Source: Epsilonproteobacteria bacterium UBA6211 (GTDB lineage Bacteria; Campylobacterota; Campylobacteria; Campylobacterales; Arcobacteraceae). Taken from it: DNA of 7,786 nt. Below are positions 1 to 6,176 of this stretch, piece by piece (the first letter of the stretch is position 1; the number at the start of each line of letters is the position of its first letter). The position numbers and the translations under genes are program-made. Under the pieces are notes generated by a model. The model made no database searches, was not told the origin of the DNA, and saw only the letters and a list, made by a program, of their open reading frames with translations. The stretch covers positions 1 to 7,786 of the forward strand of contig DISL01000012.1 of NCBI GenBank assembly GCA_002421845.1. Direction: 5' to 3'.

Positions 1-629
1 CCATACATACTATTACCATCACTAGAATCAAAACAATAAGAAAAATTCTCAGGTTTATTTTCAGGGTCTAGCTCTTTTATAGATTGGAAATTGAGTCTAT
101 TAAAATATATTGATTCAAGATTGATACTCTTTACAAACTCAAAATCAGGAACTTCACTTTTATCGTCATTTAGAGTTTGAGTTTTTAGGTTTTTAAATAG
201 TGCAAAAGTCCTAGCATATATATCTATAGAAAGAAATATCACCTTTTTCCCACGATAATACTCTTTTGCAACTTCCGCAGTTTCTATTATTCGCTTGTCA
301 TTGCTTTCAGAAATATGGTGTTGTTCTATTTGGGTATCGTATTTGTCTTTGGAGATTATATGGATTATTATATCATCTTTATAAAGCTTTACTACTTTAT
401 AATTAGCTTTTAAATCTATCTCTTTTATCTTGGTAGATGCCAAAAACCTAGCAAATTCCCTAGAATAAAACCCAAGTTCATTGGTAAGCTTTTTTTTATC
501 TTCAAGTTCAAGTAAAACCGTCTCAGGTATTACAACTATATTTGAGCCATTATCACTCAAATTCTGAATATTTTGCAAATTTTGCAAAATAATATTGGTG
601 TCTAATACATATACTTTATCTTTTTTCAT
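1..629 (-). CDS. PIN-domain protein, N-terminal part of a PIN-PhoH ATPase (3' end outside window)
   Basis: The reading frame is open from an ATG at 629 to the left edge, giving 209 codons and no stop. An in-frame TAG at 669-671 leaves no other start, although there is no clear Shine-Dalgarno sequence before this ATG. The product begins with a PIN nuclease fold: VLDTNIIL places the first acidic residue at D10, PETVLLELEDKKK the second at E41, NDKRIIETA the third at D111, and LSIDIYAR the fourth at D136. This is the layout of the PIN half of proteins that continue into a PhoH-type P-loop ATPase (about 450-480 residues in all), which are thought to be RNA-directed nuclease/helicases. The Walker motifs would lie beyond the window, so the PhoH half is inferred. 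It follows glnD on the same strand after a 97-base gap. No small antitoxin-like ORF lies just upstream, unlike mycobacterial PhoH2 loci. A stand-alone PIN protein remains possible. Confidence 0.8.
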   Translation of the reverse strand, partial: MKKDKVYVLDTNIILQNLQNIQNLSDNGSNIVVIPETVLLELEDKKKLTNELGFYSREFARFLASTKIKEIDLKANYKVVKLYKDDIIIHIISKDKYDTQIEQHHISESNDKRIIETAEVAKEYYRGKKVIFLSIDIYARTFALFKNLKTQTLNDDKSEVPDFEFVKSINLESIYFNRLNFQSIKELDPENKPENFSYCFDSSDGNSMY

Positions 630-685
630 AAAGAAATGATAGATAAAGTTGGTTACAATTAAGCTACACTAAACATATATTTTAC

Positions 686-712
686 AGACAAATCCAATAC
701 TTTTATTTGTCT
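686..712 (-). other. 8-bp inverted repeat between glnD and the PIN/PhoH gene
   Basis: The arms agacaaat (686-693) and atttgtct (705-712) pair perfectly across an 11-base loop. The repeat lies 14 bases beyond the glnD stop, so it could be a weak terminator or a protein-binding site. No T-run follows it on the minus strand, which argues against an efficient intrinsic terminator. A poor -10-like TAAAAT at 679-684 (minus strand) sits next to it and could serve the downstream gene, but the evidence is thin. Confidence 0.35.
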
Positions 713-726
713 AATTAACAACAATA

Positions 727-3270
727 TTAACTACTTAATAAATCAATAAACTCATCTTTATTTGGGCAAAACTGTCCATTTTTTTCTATTAGAATTAAAT
801 CTCTAGCAATTCCTTTACTTGTATATATTTTGGCACTTTCTATATCTATTCCAAAATCTTCAAACATTTTTGCGATATATGCAAAAAGCCCTTTTTGATC
901 TTTTGCTTCTATTTTTAAAGCGGCTAAATTTTCAGTATAATCACACTCAATTTGAATATTTTCTTTTAAAATTACAGGTTTTTTAAGTTTTAGTTGCTTA
1001 CTACTTATAAAAGAGCTTTGAATTAATTCTTTGATTTGTTCAATATCGCTTTGTTCTACCCTTTCATCAAATACAATTTCATAAAACTTTTTACCATCAA
1101 ATAATTTATATATACCCATAGATGATATATTAAGATATGCTGATAGTTTACCCAGTAAAAAGCTCAAGTTCATATTGTGTTTTTTAATAATATGAATAGT
1201 CAATACCTCATTATTTACAATTTCATAATCATAATCTAAAGTATTCTCAGCCCATATTGCAATATCTAAAATTTCACTAACTTTTAGCTTTAAAAACATA
1301 TGGATTGATTGGATTGCAAGTATCTTTTTTTGTAGTTTGGTATCTAACTCTTTAAATGTTTTATTCTTTTTAATGGCATCAAGTTTTAAAACTCTTTTTG
1401 TACTATCTTTTACAAGTTCTGCATTTTCAAAAGCCATTATTGATTGCAAAAAAAGCTCTTTTAATAAATTAGCTGTTGTACTTTTATATACATCTTTACC
1501 AACTGAACTTATATCACTATAAGTAAGAACAAATAAGAGTCTTAAAGTTTGTTCAGTTTGTAATAACCCTATAAAATTAAATATCACATGCTGTGAATAA
1601 ATATCCTCCCTTGTAGCCACATAGTTCATCATATTGTGGTACCTTACTATTCTAGCACCCAAAGTAGTAGTTTCATCATCCAAATCAAATGATTTAGCAA
1701 ATTTTCTAAATATTCTCTCCCCAACTATATGATGATCTCCTCCCCTTCCTTTGCCACTATCATGAAATAATACCAAAATCCTCAAAAGTGCTTTTTCTTC
1801 ATTACTTAAACTATTATAGAGAGTATTAACAAACTCATCTTGGATATTTTCAAGATTTTTAATAGCTTTGATTGAGTGTAGATCTACAGGATGCTTATGG
1901 TAACCATCAAATTGTGGTTGATTTTGAATCCCTTTTAGATGTGGTAAAAGTTTAAAAAACAGCCTTGAATTATAAAGCAACTTAATATAAGGAAAAGTTT
2001 TTTCTTTTTTGAAAAGCTCTTTTATTAGTCTTTTTGTCTCTTTTGTTTCCCTTTTTGTAAGAATAGTTTTATTGACATGATATAAGTATGACTGATCAAA
2101 ACTTTCCACATTATCCAAAGAAATCAACTCTTTTAAAATACCATTAAGCCCCATTGGTTTACTATTAAAAGATGTATATACTTTTTTATCACATACATAT
2201 ATATTTTTACTAATTCTGCAAGATTTAATCTTAGCATAGTTATCTTTATCGTATAAAAATGGGCGAACAACTTTTTTTGTCATTACAGCACTAAAAAAAT
2301 GTATATTGTGAAAAGACTCAAAAAGCCTTGTCATACACTCTCTTTCTTTGGTAATTCTTGTTTTATTTTTAAATCCAAGTTTTGTACTAAGCTCAGGTAA
2401 AATATCAAAGTTTACACTATCTTGTTTTTTCTTTGCGATTAAATGTAATGCATTTCTAACCCTAAAAACAAATTCCAATGAACTCCTAAAGTTCTTATAT
2501 TCATCTTCACTAAAAAGTTTTCCACTAAGCTCTTTGATACTACTTACACCATAAATGACATTGCATATCCAAAAAAGGAGATTTGACTCTCTCATCCCAC
2601 CATAACCATCTTTTACATTTGGTTCCATTATCAAAGGATATTTTGCAAGTCGTGCCTTATGTTCAGCTATTTTTTGCTCAATAAACTCCAACTTAGCATG
2701 ATTTCTAACCCTTTTTAAGGAATTCTGATAATTATGCCAAAGTTGCTTTGATCCATAAATCATCCTTGATTCGATAATGGCAGTTTTTATGGTAATATCT
2801 TCCTTTACCACGCTATCAATCTCTTTTAGCTCATGTACCCTATGCCCTAGCTTTAATCCCGCATCCCATGCTAAAGTCAAAAACTCTTCTAATATGTTTT
2901 TTATATTATACCCTTTTGTATCCTCATACAAAAGCATCAAATCTATATCACTATATACACAAAGTTGTTCTCTTCCATAACTACCAAGAGCTACAATTGT
3001 AATAGGTATTGCATTACTAAGAGGCTGATACTGCCCAAAATGTTTTCTAAGTATATATTTATATAAATGTATTATAAAACTATCTATTTGCTTGGTATGC
3101 TTTACAAAAAAATCTTTACCACCACTATGGGTAAATATTTCATCAAGAGAGCCTAAATACTCTTTTATTGAGTTTTTTATAAGTTTTGATATCTCAAAAT
3201 CTTTTGCCCCAGAATCTATCAGCTCTTCAATCTTTATACTTAAATCACTCACATCAATCCTTTTTAACAC
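727..3270 (-). CDS. glnD: Bifunctional PII uridylyltransferase / uridylyl-removing enzyme GlnD
   Basis: GlnD senses glutamine and adds or removes UMP on PII signal proteins (GlnB/GlnK), which in turn control nitrogen assimilation; it is cytosolic. All expected parts are visible in 847 residues, close to the 890 of E. coli. The nucleotidyltransferase motif GSYGR is at 96-100 with the metal-binding S-D-I-D at 107-110. The PII-uridylyltransferase signature KDGYGGMRESN is at about 220-230. The HD hydrolase domain has D463/H465, H503-D504 in LFHDSGKGRGGDHH, H545 and D586. Two ACT domains follow at about 688-755 and 783-847, the second with the typical DQKGLFAYIAKMFEDFGI. Catalytic residues for both activities appear intact. 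The start is uncertain. GTG at 3270 has AAGG only 4 bases upstream, while GTG at 3252 (residue 7) has AAGG at a better spacing of 6, giving 841 residues. No PII or glnA gene is nearby. It is divergent from thiC. Confidence 0.95.
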   Translation of the reverse strand: MLKRIDVSDLSIKIEELIDSGAKDFEISKLIKNSIKEYLGSLDEIFTHSGGKDFFVKHTKQIDSFIIHLYKYILRKHFGQYQPLSNAIPITIVALGSYGREQLCVYSDIDLMLLYEDTKGYNIKNILEEFLTLAWDAGLKLGHRVHELKEIDSVVKEDITIKTAIIESRMIYGSKQLWHNYQNSLKRVRNHAKLEFIEQKIAEHKARLAKYPLIMEPNVKDGYGGMRESNLLFWICNVIYGVSSIKELSGKLFSEDEYKNFRSSLEFVFRVRNALHLIAKKKQDSVNFDILPELSTKLGFKNKTRITKERECMTRLFESFHNIHFFSAVMTKKVVRPFLYDKDNYAKIKSCRISKNIYVCDKKVYTSFNSKPMGLNGILKELISLDNVESFDQSYLYHVNKTILTKRETKETKRLIKELFKKEKTFPYIKLLYNSRLFFKLLPHLKGIQNQPQFDGYHKHPVDLHSIKAIKNLENIQDEFVNTLYNSLSNEEKALLRILVLFHDSGKGRGGDHHIVGERIFRKFAKSFDLDDETTTLGARIVRYHNMMNYVATREDIYSQHVIFNFIGLLQTEQTLRLLFVLTYSDISSVGKDVYKSTTANLLKELFLQSIMAFENAELVKDSTKRVLKLDAIKKNKTFKELDTKLQKKILAIQSIHMFLKLKVSEILDIAIWAENTLDYDYEIVNNEVLTIHIIKKHNMNLSFLLGKLSAYLNISSMGIYKLFDGKKFYEIVFDERVEQSDIEQIKELIQSSFISSKQLKLKKPVILKENIQIECDYTENLAALKIEAKDQKGLFAYIAKMFEDFGIDIESAKIYTSKGIARDLILIEKNGQFCPNKDEFIDLLSS

Positions 3271-3274
3271 TCAT
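3254..3274 (-). other. Possible six-codon leader ORF overlapping the glnD start
   Basis: On the minus strand an ATG at 3274 opens a frame encoding MSVKKD and stops with TGA at 3256-3254. It overlaps the GTG at 3270 out of frame and ends one base before the alternative glnD start GTG at 3252-3250. An AAGG seven bases upstream could serve it. The arrangement would permit translational coupling or reinitiation, but an ORF this short can easily occur by chance. Confidence 0.2.
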
Positions 3275-3295
3275 CCTTAAACCTTAACCCTTAAA
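3275..3295 (-). repeat. Three tandem 7-base SD-like repeats before glnD
   Basis: Read on the minus strand this is TTTAAGG, GTTAAGG, TTTAAGG with no spacer. Each copy contains an AAGG ribosome-binding core, and the last copy abuts the ATG at 3274 and the GTG at 3270. With the promoter at 3307-3312 the whole array would lie within the 5' untranslated leader. It is seen directly; any role in setting glnD translation is inference. Confidence 0.6.
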
Positions 3296-3306
3296 GCTTT
3301 TCCTAA

Positions 3307-3312
3307 ATTATA
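3307..3312 (-). promoter_or_regulatory. Candidate glnD promoter, -10 TATAAT
   Basis: The minus strand reads TGTATATAAT, with a perfect TATAAT immediately preceded by TGTA and a run of seven T residues at 3316-3322. This is typical of vegetative promoters in Campylobacterota, which have a strong -10 and T-rich upstream DNA instead of a -35 box. Transcription would begin near 3300, giving a leader of about 30 bases. Confidence 0.55.
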
Positions 3313-3394
3313 TACAAAAAAAGCTAATATTTTATACAGCTACCTTAAAACAAAATAGTTATACCAACTTATTTAAGAATCTCTAATTTTTTTT

Positions 3395-3403
3395 TGATAT
3401 AAT
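3395..3403 (+). promoter_or_regulatory. Candidate thiC promoter, extended -10 TGATATAAT
   Basis: A TGN-TATAAT extended -10 (TATAAT at 3398-3403) directly follows a run of nine T residues (3387-3395). Transcription would start near 3410, leaving about 27 bases before the thiC ATG. This excludes the in-frame TTG at 3407 as a start. No conserved TPP-riboswitch sequence fits in so short a leader. Confidence 0.65.
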
Positions 3404-3426
3404 CCTTTGAAATATTTAAAACTTTT

Positions 3427-3430
3427 AGGA
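3427..3430 (+). promoter_or_regulatory. thiC ribosome binding site AGGA
   Basis: AGGA lies six bases before the ATG at 3437. It decides the start in favour of this ATG over the TTG at 3407, which has no comparable site and overlaps the predicted transcription start region. Confidence 0.7.
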
Positions 3431-3436
3431 AATTTT

Positions 3437-4771
3437 ATGAGAAATTGGCTAGATAACCACAAAAATGATACAGTTAGAACTCAAATGTATTATGCAAAAC
3501 AAGGTATTATCACAGATGATATGAAATATGTTGCCGAGGTTGAGGGACTAGATCCTGAGCTTGTAAGAAGTGAAATAGCAAGAGGAAGGCTGATAATTCC
3601 AGCAAATATCAACCATAGACATGTCAAACCTATGGCAATAGGCTTAGCAAGTAAATGTAAAATCAATGCAAATATTGGCTCATCTGCACTTGCAAGTGAT
3701 ATTAATGGTGAAATAGAAAAAGTTGATATGAGCTTGAAATATGGTGCTGATACAATTATGGATTTGAGTACTGGTGGGGATTTAGATGCTATTAGAGAAG
3801 CTGTTATTGCTCACTCAACTGTGCCAGTAGGAACAGTTCCTATGTATCAAATAATACATGATTGTGGTGGGGATATCAACAACCTTTCTATTGATGTAAT
3901 GCTTTCAACACTTGAAAAACAAGCAAAGCAAGGGGTAAGTTATTTTACTATCCATGCTGGATTTTTGCTTAGATTTATGCCTTATGTGGCAAAAAGAAAG
4001 ATGGGTATTGTATCTCGTGGAGGAAGCTTGATGGCATCTTGGATGATGCATTATCATAAAGAAAATCCATTTTATGAAGCTTATGATGCTATTTTAGATA
4101 TTTGTAGAAGATATGATGTATCTTTATCTTTAGGTGATAGCTTAAGACCTGGGTGTCTTTATGATGCAAGTGATGAAGCACAACTTAGTGAGCTTAAAAT
4201 CCTTGGTGAACTTACTCTTAGAGCTTGGGAAAAAGATGTTCAAGTTATGATAGAAGGTCCAGGGCATGTTCCGCTCAATCAAGTTGAGAGAAATATGAAA
4301 ATAGAGCAAGAGTATTGTCACGAAGCACCTTTTTATATCCTTGGACCTTTGACTACAGATATAGCTGCTGGGTATGACCATATAAGTAGTGCTATTGGAG
4401 CTGCTGTTGGTGGATGGCATGGGGCATCTATGCTTTGTTATGTAACACCAAAAGAACACCTAGGTCTTCCAAACGCTGAAGATGTAAGGGTAGGAATTAT
4501 TGCATATAAAATAGCAGCTCACACAGCTGATATTGCTAGAGGAAGATTTGGTGCAAGAGATGTGGATGATGCTATGAGTGATGCAAGATATAAATTTGAC
4601 TGGAACAAACAGTTTTCTTTAGCACTTGATCCTGATCGTGCAAAAGAGTATCATGATGAAACTCTTCCACAAGATGTATTCAAGGATGCAGAATTTTGCT
4701 CTATGTGTGGACCAAAATTTTGTAGTTACAAAATAACACAACAAATAATGGACAACCACTCAATCAATTAA
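3437..4771 (+). CDS. thiC: Phosphomethylpyrimidine synthase ThiC (short form)
   Basis: ThiC is a non-canonical radical-SAM enzyme that rearranges aminoimidazole ribotide (AIR) to hydroxymethylpyrimidine phosphate, the pyrimidine precursor of thiamine. The 444-residue product is nearly full-length conserved sequence: PANINH at about 55-60, KYGADTIMDLSTG at 101-113, IHAG at 172-175, SRGG at 193-196, EGPGHVP at 273-279, GPLTTDIAAGYDH at 303-315 and YVTPKEHLGLP at 335-345. H277 and H341 fit the two metal-ligand histidines of the family. The C-terminal CSMCGPKFC provides the CX2CX4C ligands C421, C424 and C429 for the 4Fe-4S cluster. It lacks the N-terminal domain of E. coli ThiC (631 residues), as is usual for the short type found in many anaerobes, archaea and Campylobacterota. 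The ATG at 3437 is chosen from its AGGA site and the promoter position. An mrp/apbC-type gene follows 82 bases downstream. No THI-box riboswitch is visible. Confidence 0.97.
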   Translation: MRNWLDNHKNDTVRTQMYYAKQGIITDDMKYVAEVEGLDPELVRSEIARGRLIIPANINHRHVKPMAIGLASKCKINANIGSSALASDINGEIEKVDMSLKYGADTIMDLSTGGDLDAIREAVIAHSTVPVGTVPMYQIIHDCGGDINNLSIDVMLSTLEKQAKQGVSYFTIHAGFLLRFMPYVAKRKMGIVSRGGSLMASWMMHYHKENPFYEAYDAILDICRRYDVSLSLGDSLRPGCLYDASDEAQLSELKILGELTLRAWEKDVQVMIEGPGHVPLNQVERNMKIEQEYCHEAPFYILGPLTTDIAAGYDHISSAIGAAVGGWHGASMLCYVTPKEHLGLPNAEDVRVGIIAYKIAAHTADIARGRFGARDVDDAMSDARYKFDWNKQFSLALDPDRAKEYHDETLPQDVFKDAEFCSMCGPKFCSYKITQQIMDNHSIN

Positions 4772-4790
4772 GATTACTCTTATTTTGATT
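4762..4790 (+). terminator. AT-rich hairpin overlapping the thiC stop codon, possible weak terminator
   Basis: The outer arms aatcaa (4762-4767) and ttgatt (4785-4790) pair. After a small internal loop, inner arms taaga (4769-4773) and tctta (4778-4782) close on a TTAC tetraloop. Eleven base pairs form in total, but they are almost all A-T, and the following sequence is not a clean T-run. It may only attenuate read-through into the next gene, or mark a processing site. Confidence 0.35.
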
Positions 4791-4853
4791 AGTATATGAT
4801 TTGATAAGTTAGTGATAAACACACACAAAGATTTAATTTAAAAAGGAAATGAA

Positions 4854-6005
4854 ATGGTTACAAAAGAACAAGTTCTAAATGAACTAAAATCAGTAATGTA
4901 TCCAGGTTTTACAAAATCAATTGTTGATTTTGGTTTTGTTAGAGATATTATTATTACAGATAATAATGTATCTATAAACCTTGAAATAACTTCTAGTGCA
5001 CAAGAAGTAGAACAAGCATTAAAAGATGAGATTAAAAAAGAATTATCTATTTTAGGTATTCAAAACTATGAAATAAATATCAAAAAACCTTCAACTCCAA
5101 AACAACAAAGTAACTCAGTAAGTGGCAAAAATGTAGCTCCACAAATCAAAAACTTTGTAATGGTAAGTAGCGGTAAAGGTGGGGTTGGTAAATCAACAAC
5201 TACTGTAAACTTAGCTATTGCTATGGCTATGCAAGGCAAAAGAGTAGGTGTACTTGATGCAGATATTTATGGACCAAATATCCCAAGAATGTTGGGTCTT
5301 ATTGGTGCTGAACCTGAAGTTGTAGGAAACAAAGCAAAACCTCTTAAAGCTTATGGCATAGATATGATGAGTATGGGTTCACTTATGGGAGAAGGACAAG
5401 CTCTTATTTGGAGAGGTGCTATGATTATGAAAGCAATCGAGCAACTTTTAAGAGATATTTTATGGGAAGAACTTGATGTACTTTTCATAGATATGCCTCC
5501 AGGAACTGGTGATGCACAGCTTACATTAGCTCAAAGTGTACCTGTAACTGCTGGGGTAAATGTAACAACTCCTCAACATGTGGCACTTGATGATAGTAAA
5601 AGAAGCTTAGATATGTTCAAAAAACTTCATATCCCAGTAGCTGGAATAGTTGAAAATATGAGCGGGTTTATTTGTCCAAACTGTGAGACAGAAAGTGATA
5701 TATTTGGAATAGGAACTTGTGAAGCATTAGCAAAAGATTATGGAACAACAGTTTTAGCAAATATCCCTATAGAACCAGCTATCAGAGAAGGTGGAGATGA
5801 TGGAAAACCAATAGTTTATTTCCACCCAGAAAGTGTAACTGCAAAAAGATATATGCAAGCAAGTGCTAAACTATGGGATTTTATAGAAAATGTAAACTCA
5901 AGTAACTTAGCAGATAATAGTGCAATTCAACCAACTACAAATGGCGTAAGTGCATGTAGTACAGCAAGTCAAAGCTCATCAAAAGGCGGATGTGGTTGTC
6001 ATTAA
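4854..6005 (+). CDS. mrp: Mrp/ApbC (Nbp35-like) P-loop ATPase, Fe-S cluster carrier
   Basis: Proteins of this family bind a 4Fe-4S cluster at a dimer interface and pass it to apo-enzymes in the cytosol, in an ATP-dependent way. The 383-residue product has an N-terminal DUF59/MIP18-type domain at about 1-78, including MYPGFTKSIVDFGFV, then a short polar linker. The ATPase domain has the deviant Walker A GKGGVGKST at 107-115 with signature lysine K108, DADIYGPNIPRM at 135-146, and Walker B FIDMPPGTGD at 211-220. The cluster-binding CPNC motif is at C274 and C277. The last 35 or so residues form a Ser/Thr/Asn-rich tail ending in KGGCGCH (C368, C380, C382), outside the conserved domain. AAGGA six bases before the ATG supports the start. 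It lies downstream of thiC on the same strand and could be co-transcribed; a weak TATGAT at 4795-4800 could be its own -10. ApbC mutants of Salmonella are impaired in thiamine pyrimidine synthesis, which fits this neighbour. Confidence 0.95.
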   Translation: MVTKEQVLNELKSVMYPGFTKSIVDFGFVRDIIITDNNVSINLEITSSAQEVEQALKDEIKKELSILGIQNYEINIKKPSTPKQQSNSVSGKNVAPQIKNFVMVSSGKGGVGKSTTTVNLAIAMAMQGKRVGVLDADIYGPNIPRMLGLIGAEPEVVGNKAKPLKAYGIDMMSMGSLMGEGQALIWRGAMIMKAIEQLLRDILWEELDVLFIDMPPGTGDAQLTLAQSVPVTAGVNVTTPQHVALDDSKRSLDMFKKLHIPVAGIVENMSGFICPNCETESDIFGIGTCEALAKDYGTTVLANIPIEPAIREGGDDGKPIVYFHPESVTAKRYMQASAKLWDFIENVNSSNLADNSAIQPTTNGVSACSTASQSSSKGGCGCH

Positions 6006-6018
6006 TTAGTCAATAATA

Positions 6019-6039
6019 TAAGGGGTATCCCACCCCTTA
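6019..6039. terminator. GC-rich hairpin after mrp, atypical terminator
   Basis: Arms taaggggt (6019-6026) and acccctta (6032-6039) pair perfectly around a five-base loop. It is the strongest hairpin in the window and lies 14 bases after the mrp stop, so ending mrp transcription is the natural role. However, on the plus strand it is followed by an A-run (6039-6045) and not a T-run. Read on the minus strand it is followed by a T/A-rich stretch. It may stop transcripts in either direction or stabilise the mrp 3' end. Confidence 0.5.
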
Positions 6040-6055
6040 AAAAAATAGAAAAAGT

Positions 6056-6061
6056 TATAAT
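6056..6061 (+). promoter_or_regulatory. Upstream candidate -10 (TATAAT) for nrdA
   Basis: This is a perfect TATAAT directly after the post-mrp hairpin and an A-rich stretch. It has no TG extension. Transcription from here would give a leader of about 110 bases. It is the first copy of a 13-base module repeated at 6114. Confidence 0.35.
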
Positions 6062-6113
6062 CTTTATTACAAAATTTTTACCGCTTTTTAGAAACTTTTA
6101 AAACTTAATTAGC

Positions 6114-6119
6114 TACAAT
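6114..6119 (+). promoter_or_regulatory. Proximal candidate -10 (TACAAT) for nrdA
   Basis: TACAAT is preceded by T-rich tracts centred near 6077, 6087, 6097 and 6108, roughly one helical turn apart. Such periodic T-tracts replace the -35 box in vegetative promoters of Campylobacter and relatives. Transcription would begin near 6126, with a leader of about 50 bases before the nrdA ATG. I prefer this to the upstream candidate. I see no convincing palindromic NrdR box. Confidence 0.45.
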
Positions 6120-6176
6120 CTTTATTCAATAACTAGAAAAAACTTTATAAACTTCATAGAAATAAAGGCTACCAAT

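Larger units (their letters stand above)
6056..6126 (+). repeat. Direct repeat TA(T/C)AATCTTTATT, two copies 58 bases apart
   Basis: Copies at 6056-6068 and 6114-6126 are identical at 12 of 13 positions. Each begins with a -10-like hexamer followed by the same CTTTATT, which would include or adjoin the start of transcription. The repeat could be a duplicated promoter module or chance in AT-rich DNA. Confidence 0.45.

Noticed and set aside
630..726. Antitoxin gene paired with the PIN/PhoH protein
   Set aside because: The gap is only 97 bases, with no ORF carrying a start and ribosome-binding site. The upstream gene is glnD.
1337..3280. Several plus-strand ORFs of about 60-70 codons opposite glnD
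   Set aside because: They lie antisense to a complete, well-supported GlnD coding frame. Their products are compositionally biased (Ser/Phe/Leu-rich) with no recognisable domain.
3300..3436. TPP (THI-box) riboswitch before thiC
   Set aside because: None of the conserved THI-box elements, such as the CTGAGA core, is visible. The predicted leader of about 27 bases is far too short.
3407..3436. Longer thiC starting at TTG 3407
   Set aside because: The TTG overlaps the predicted transcription start region and has no ribosome-binding site. The ATG at 3437 has AGGA at good spacing and matches the usual ThiC N-terminus.
4142..4459. 105-codon minus-strand ORF opposite thiC
   Set aside because: It is fully antisense to highly conserved ThiC sequence, with no domain or supporting start signal.
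6040..6176. NrdR-box pair controlling nrdA
   Set aside because: The repeated sequences are direct and not palindromic, and do not match the ACACTATATATTGTGT-like consensus.
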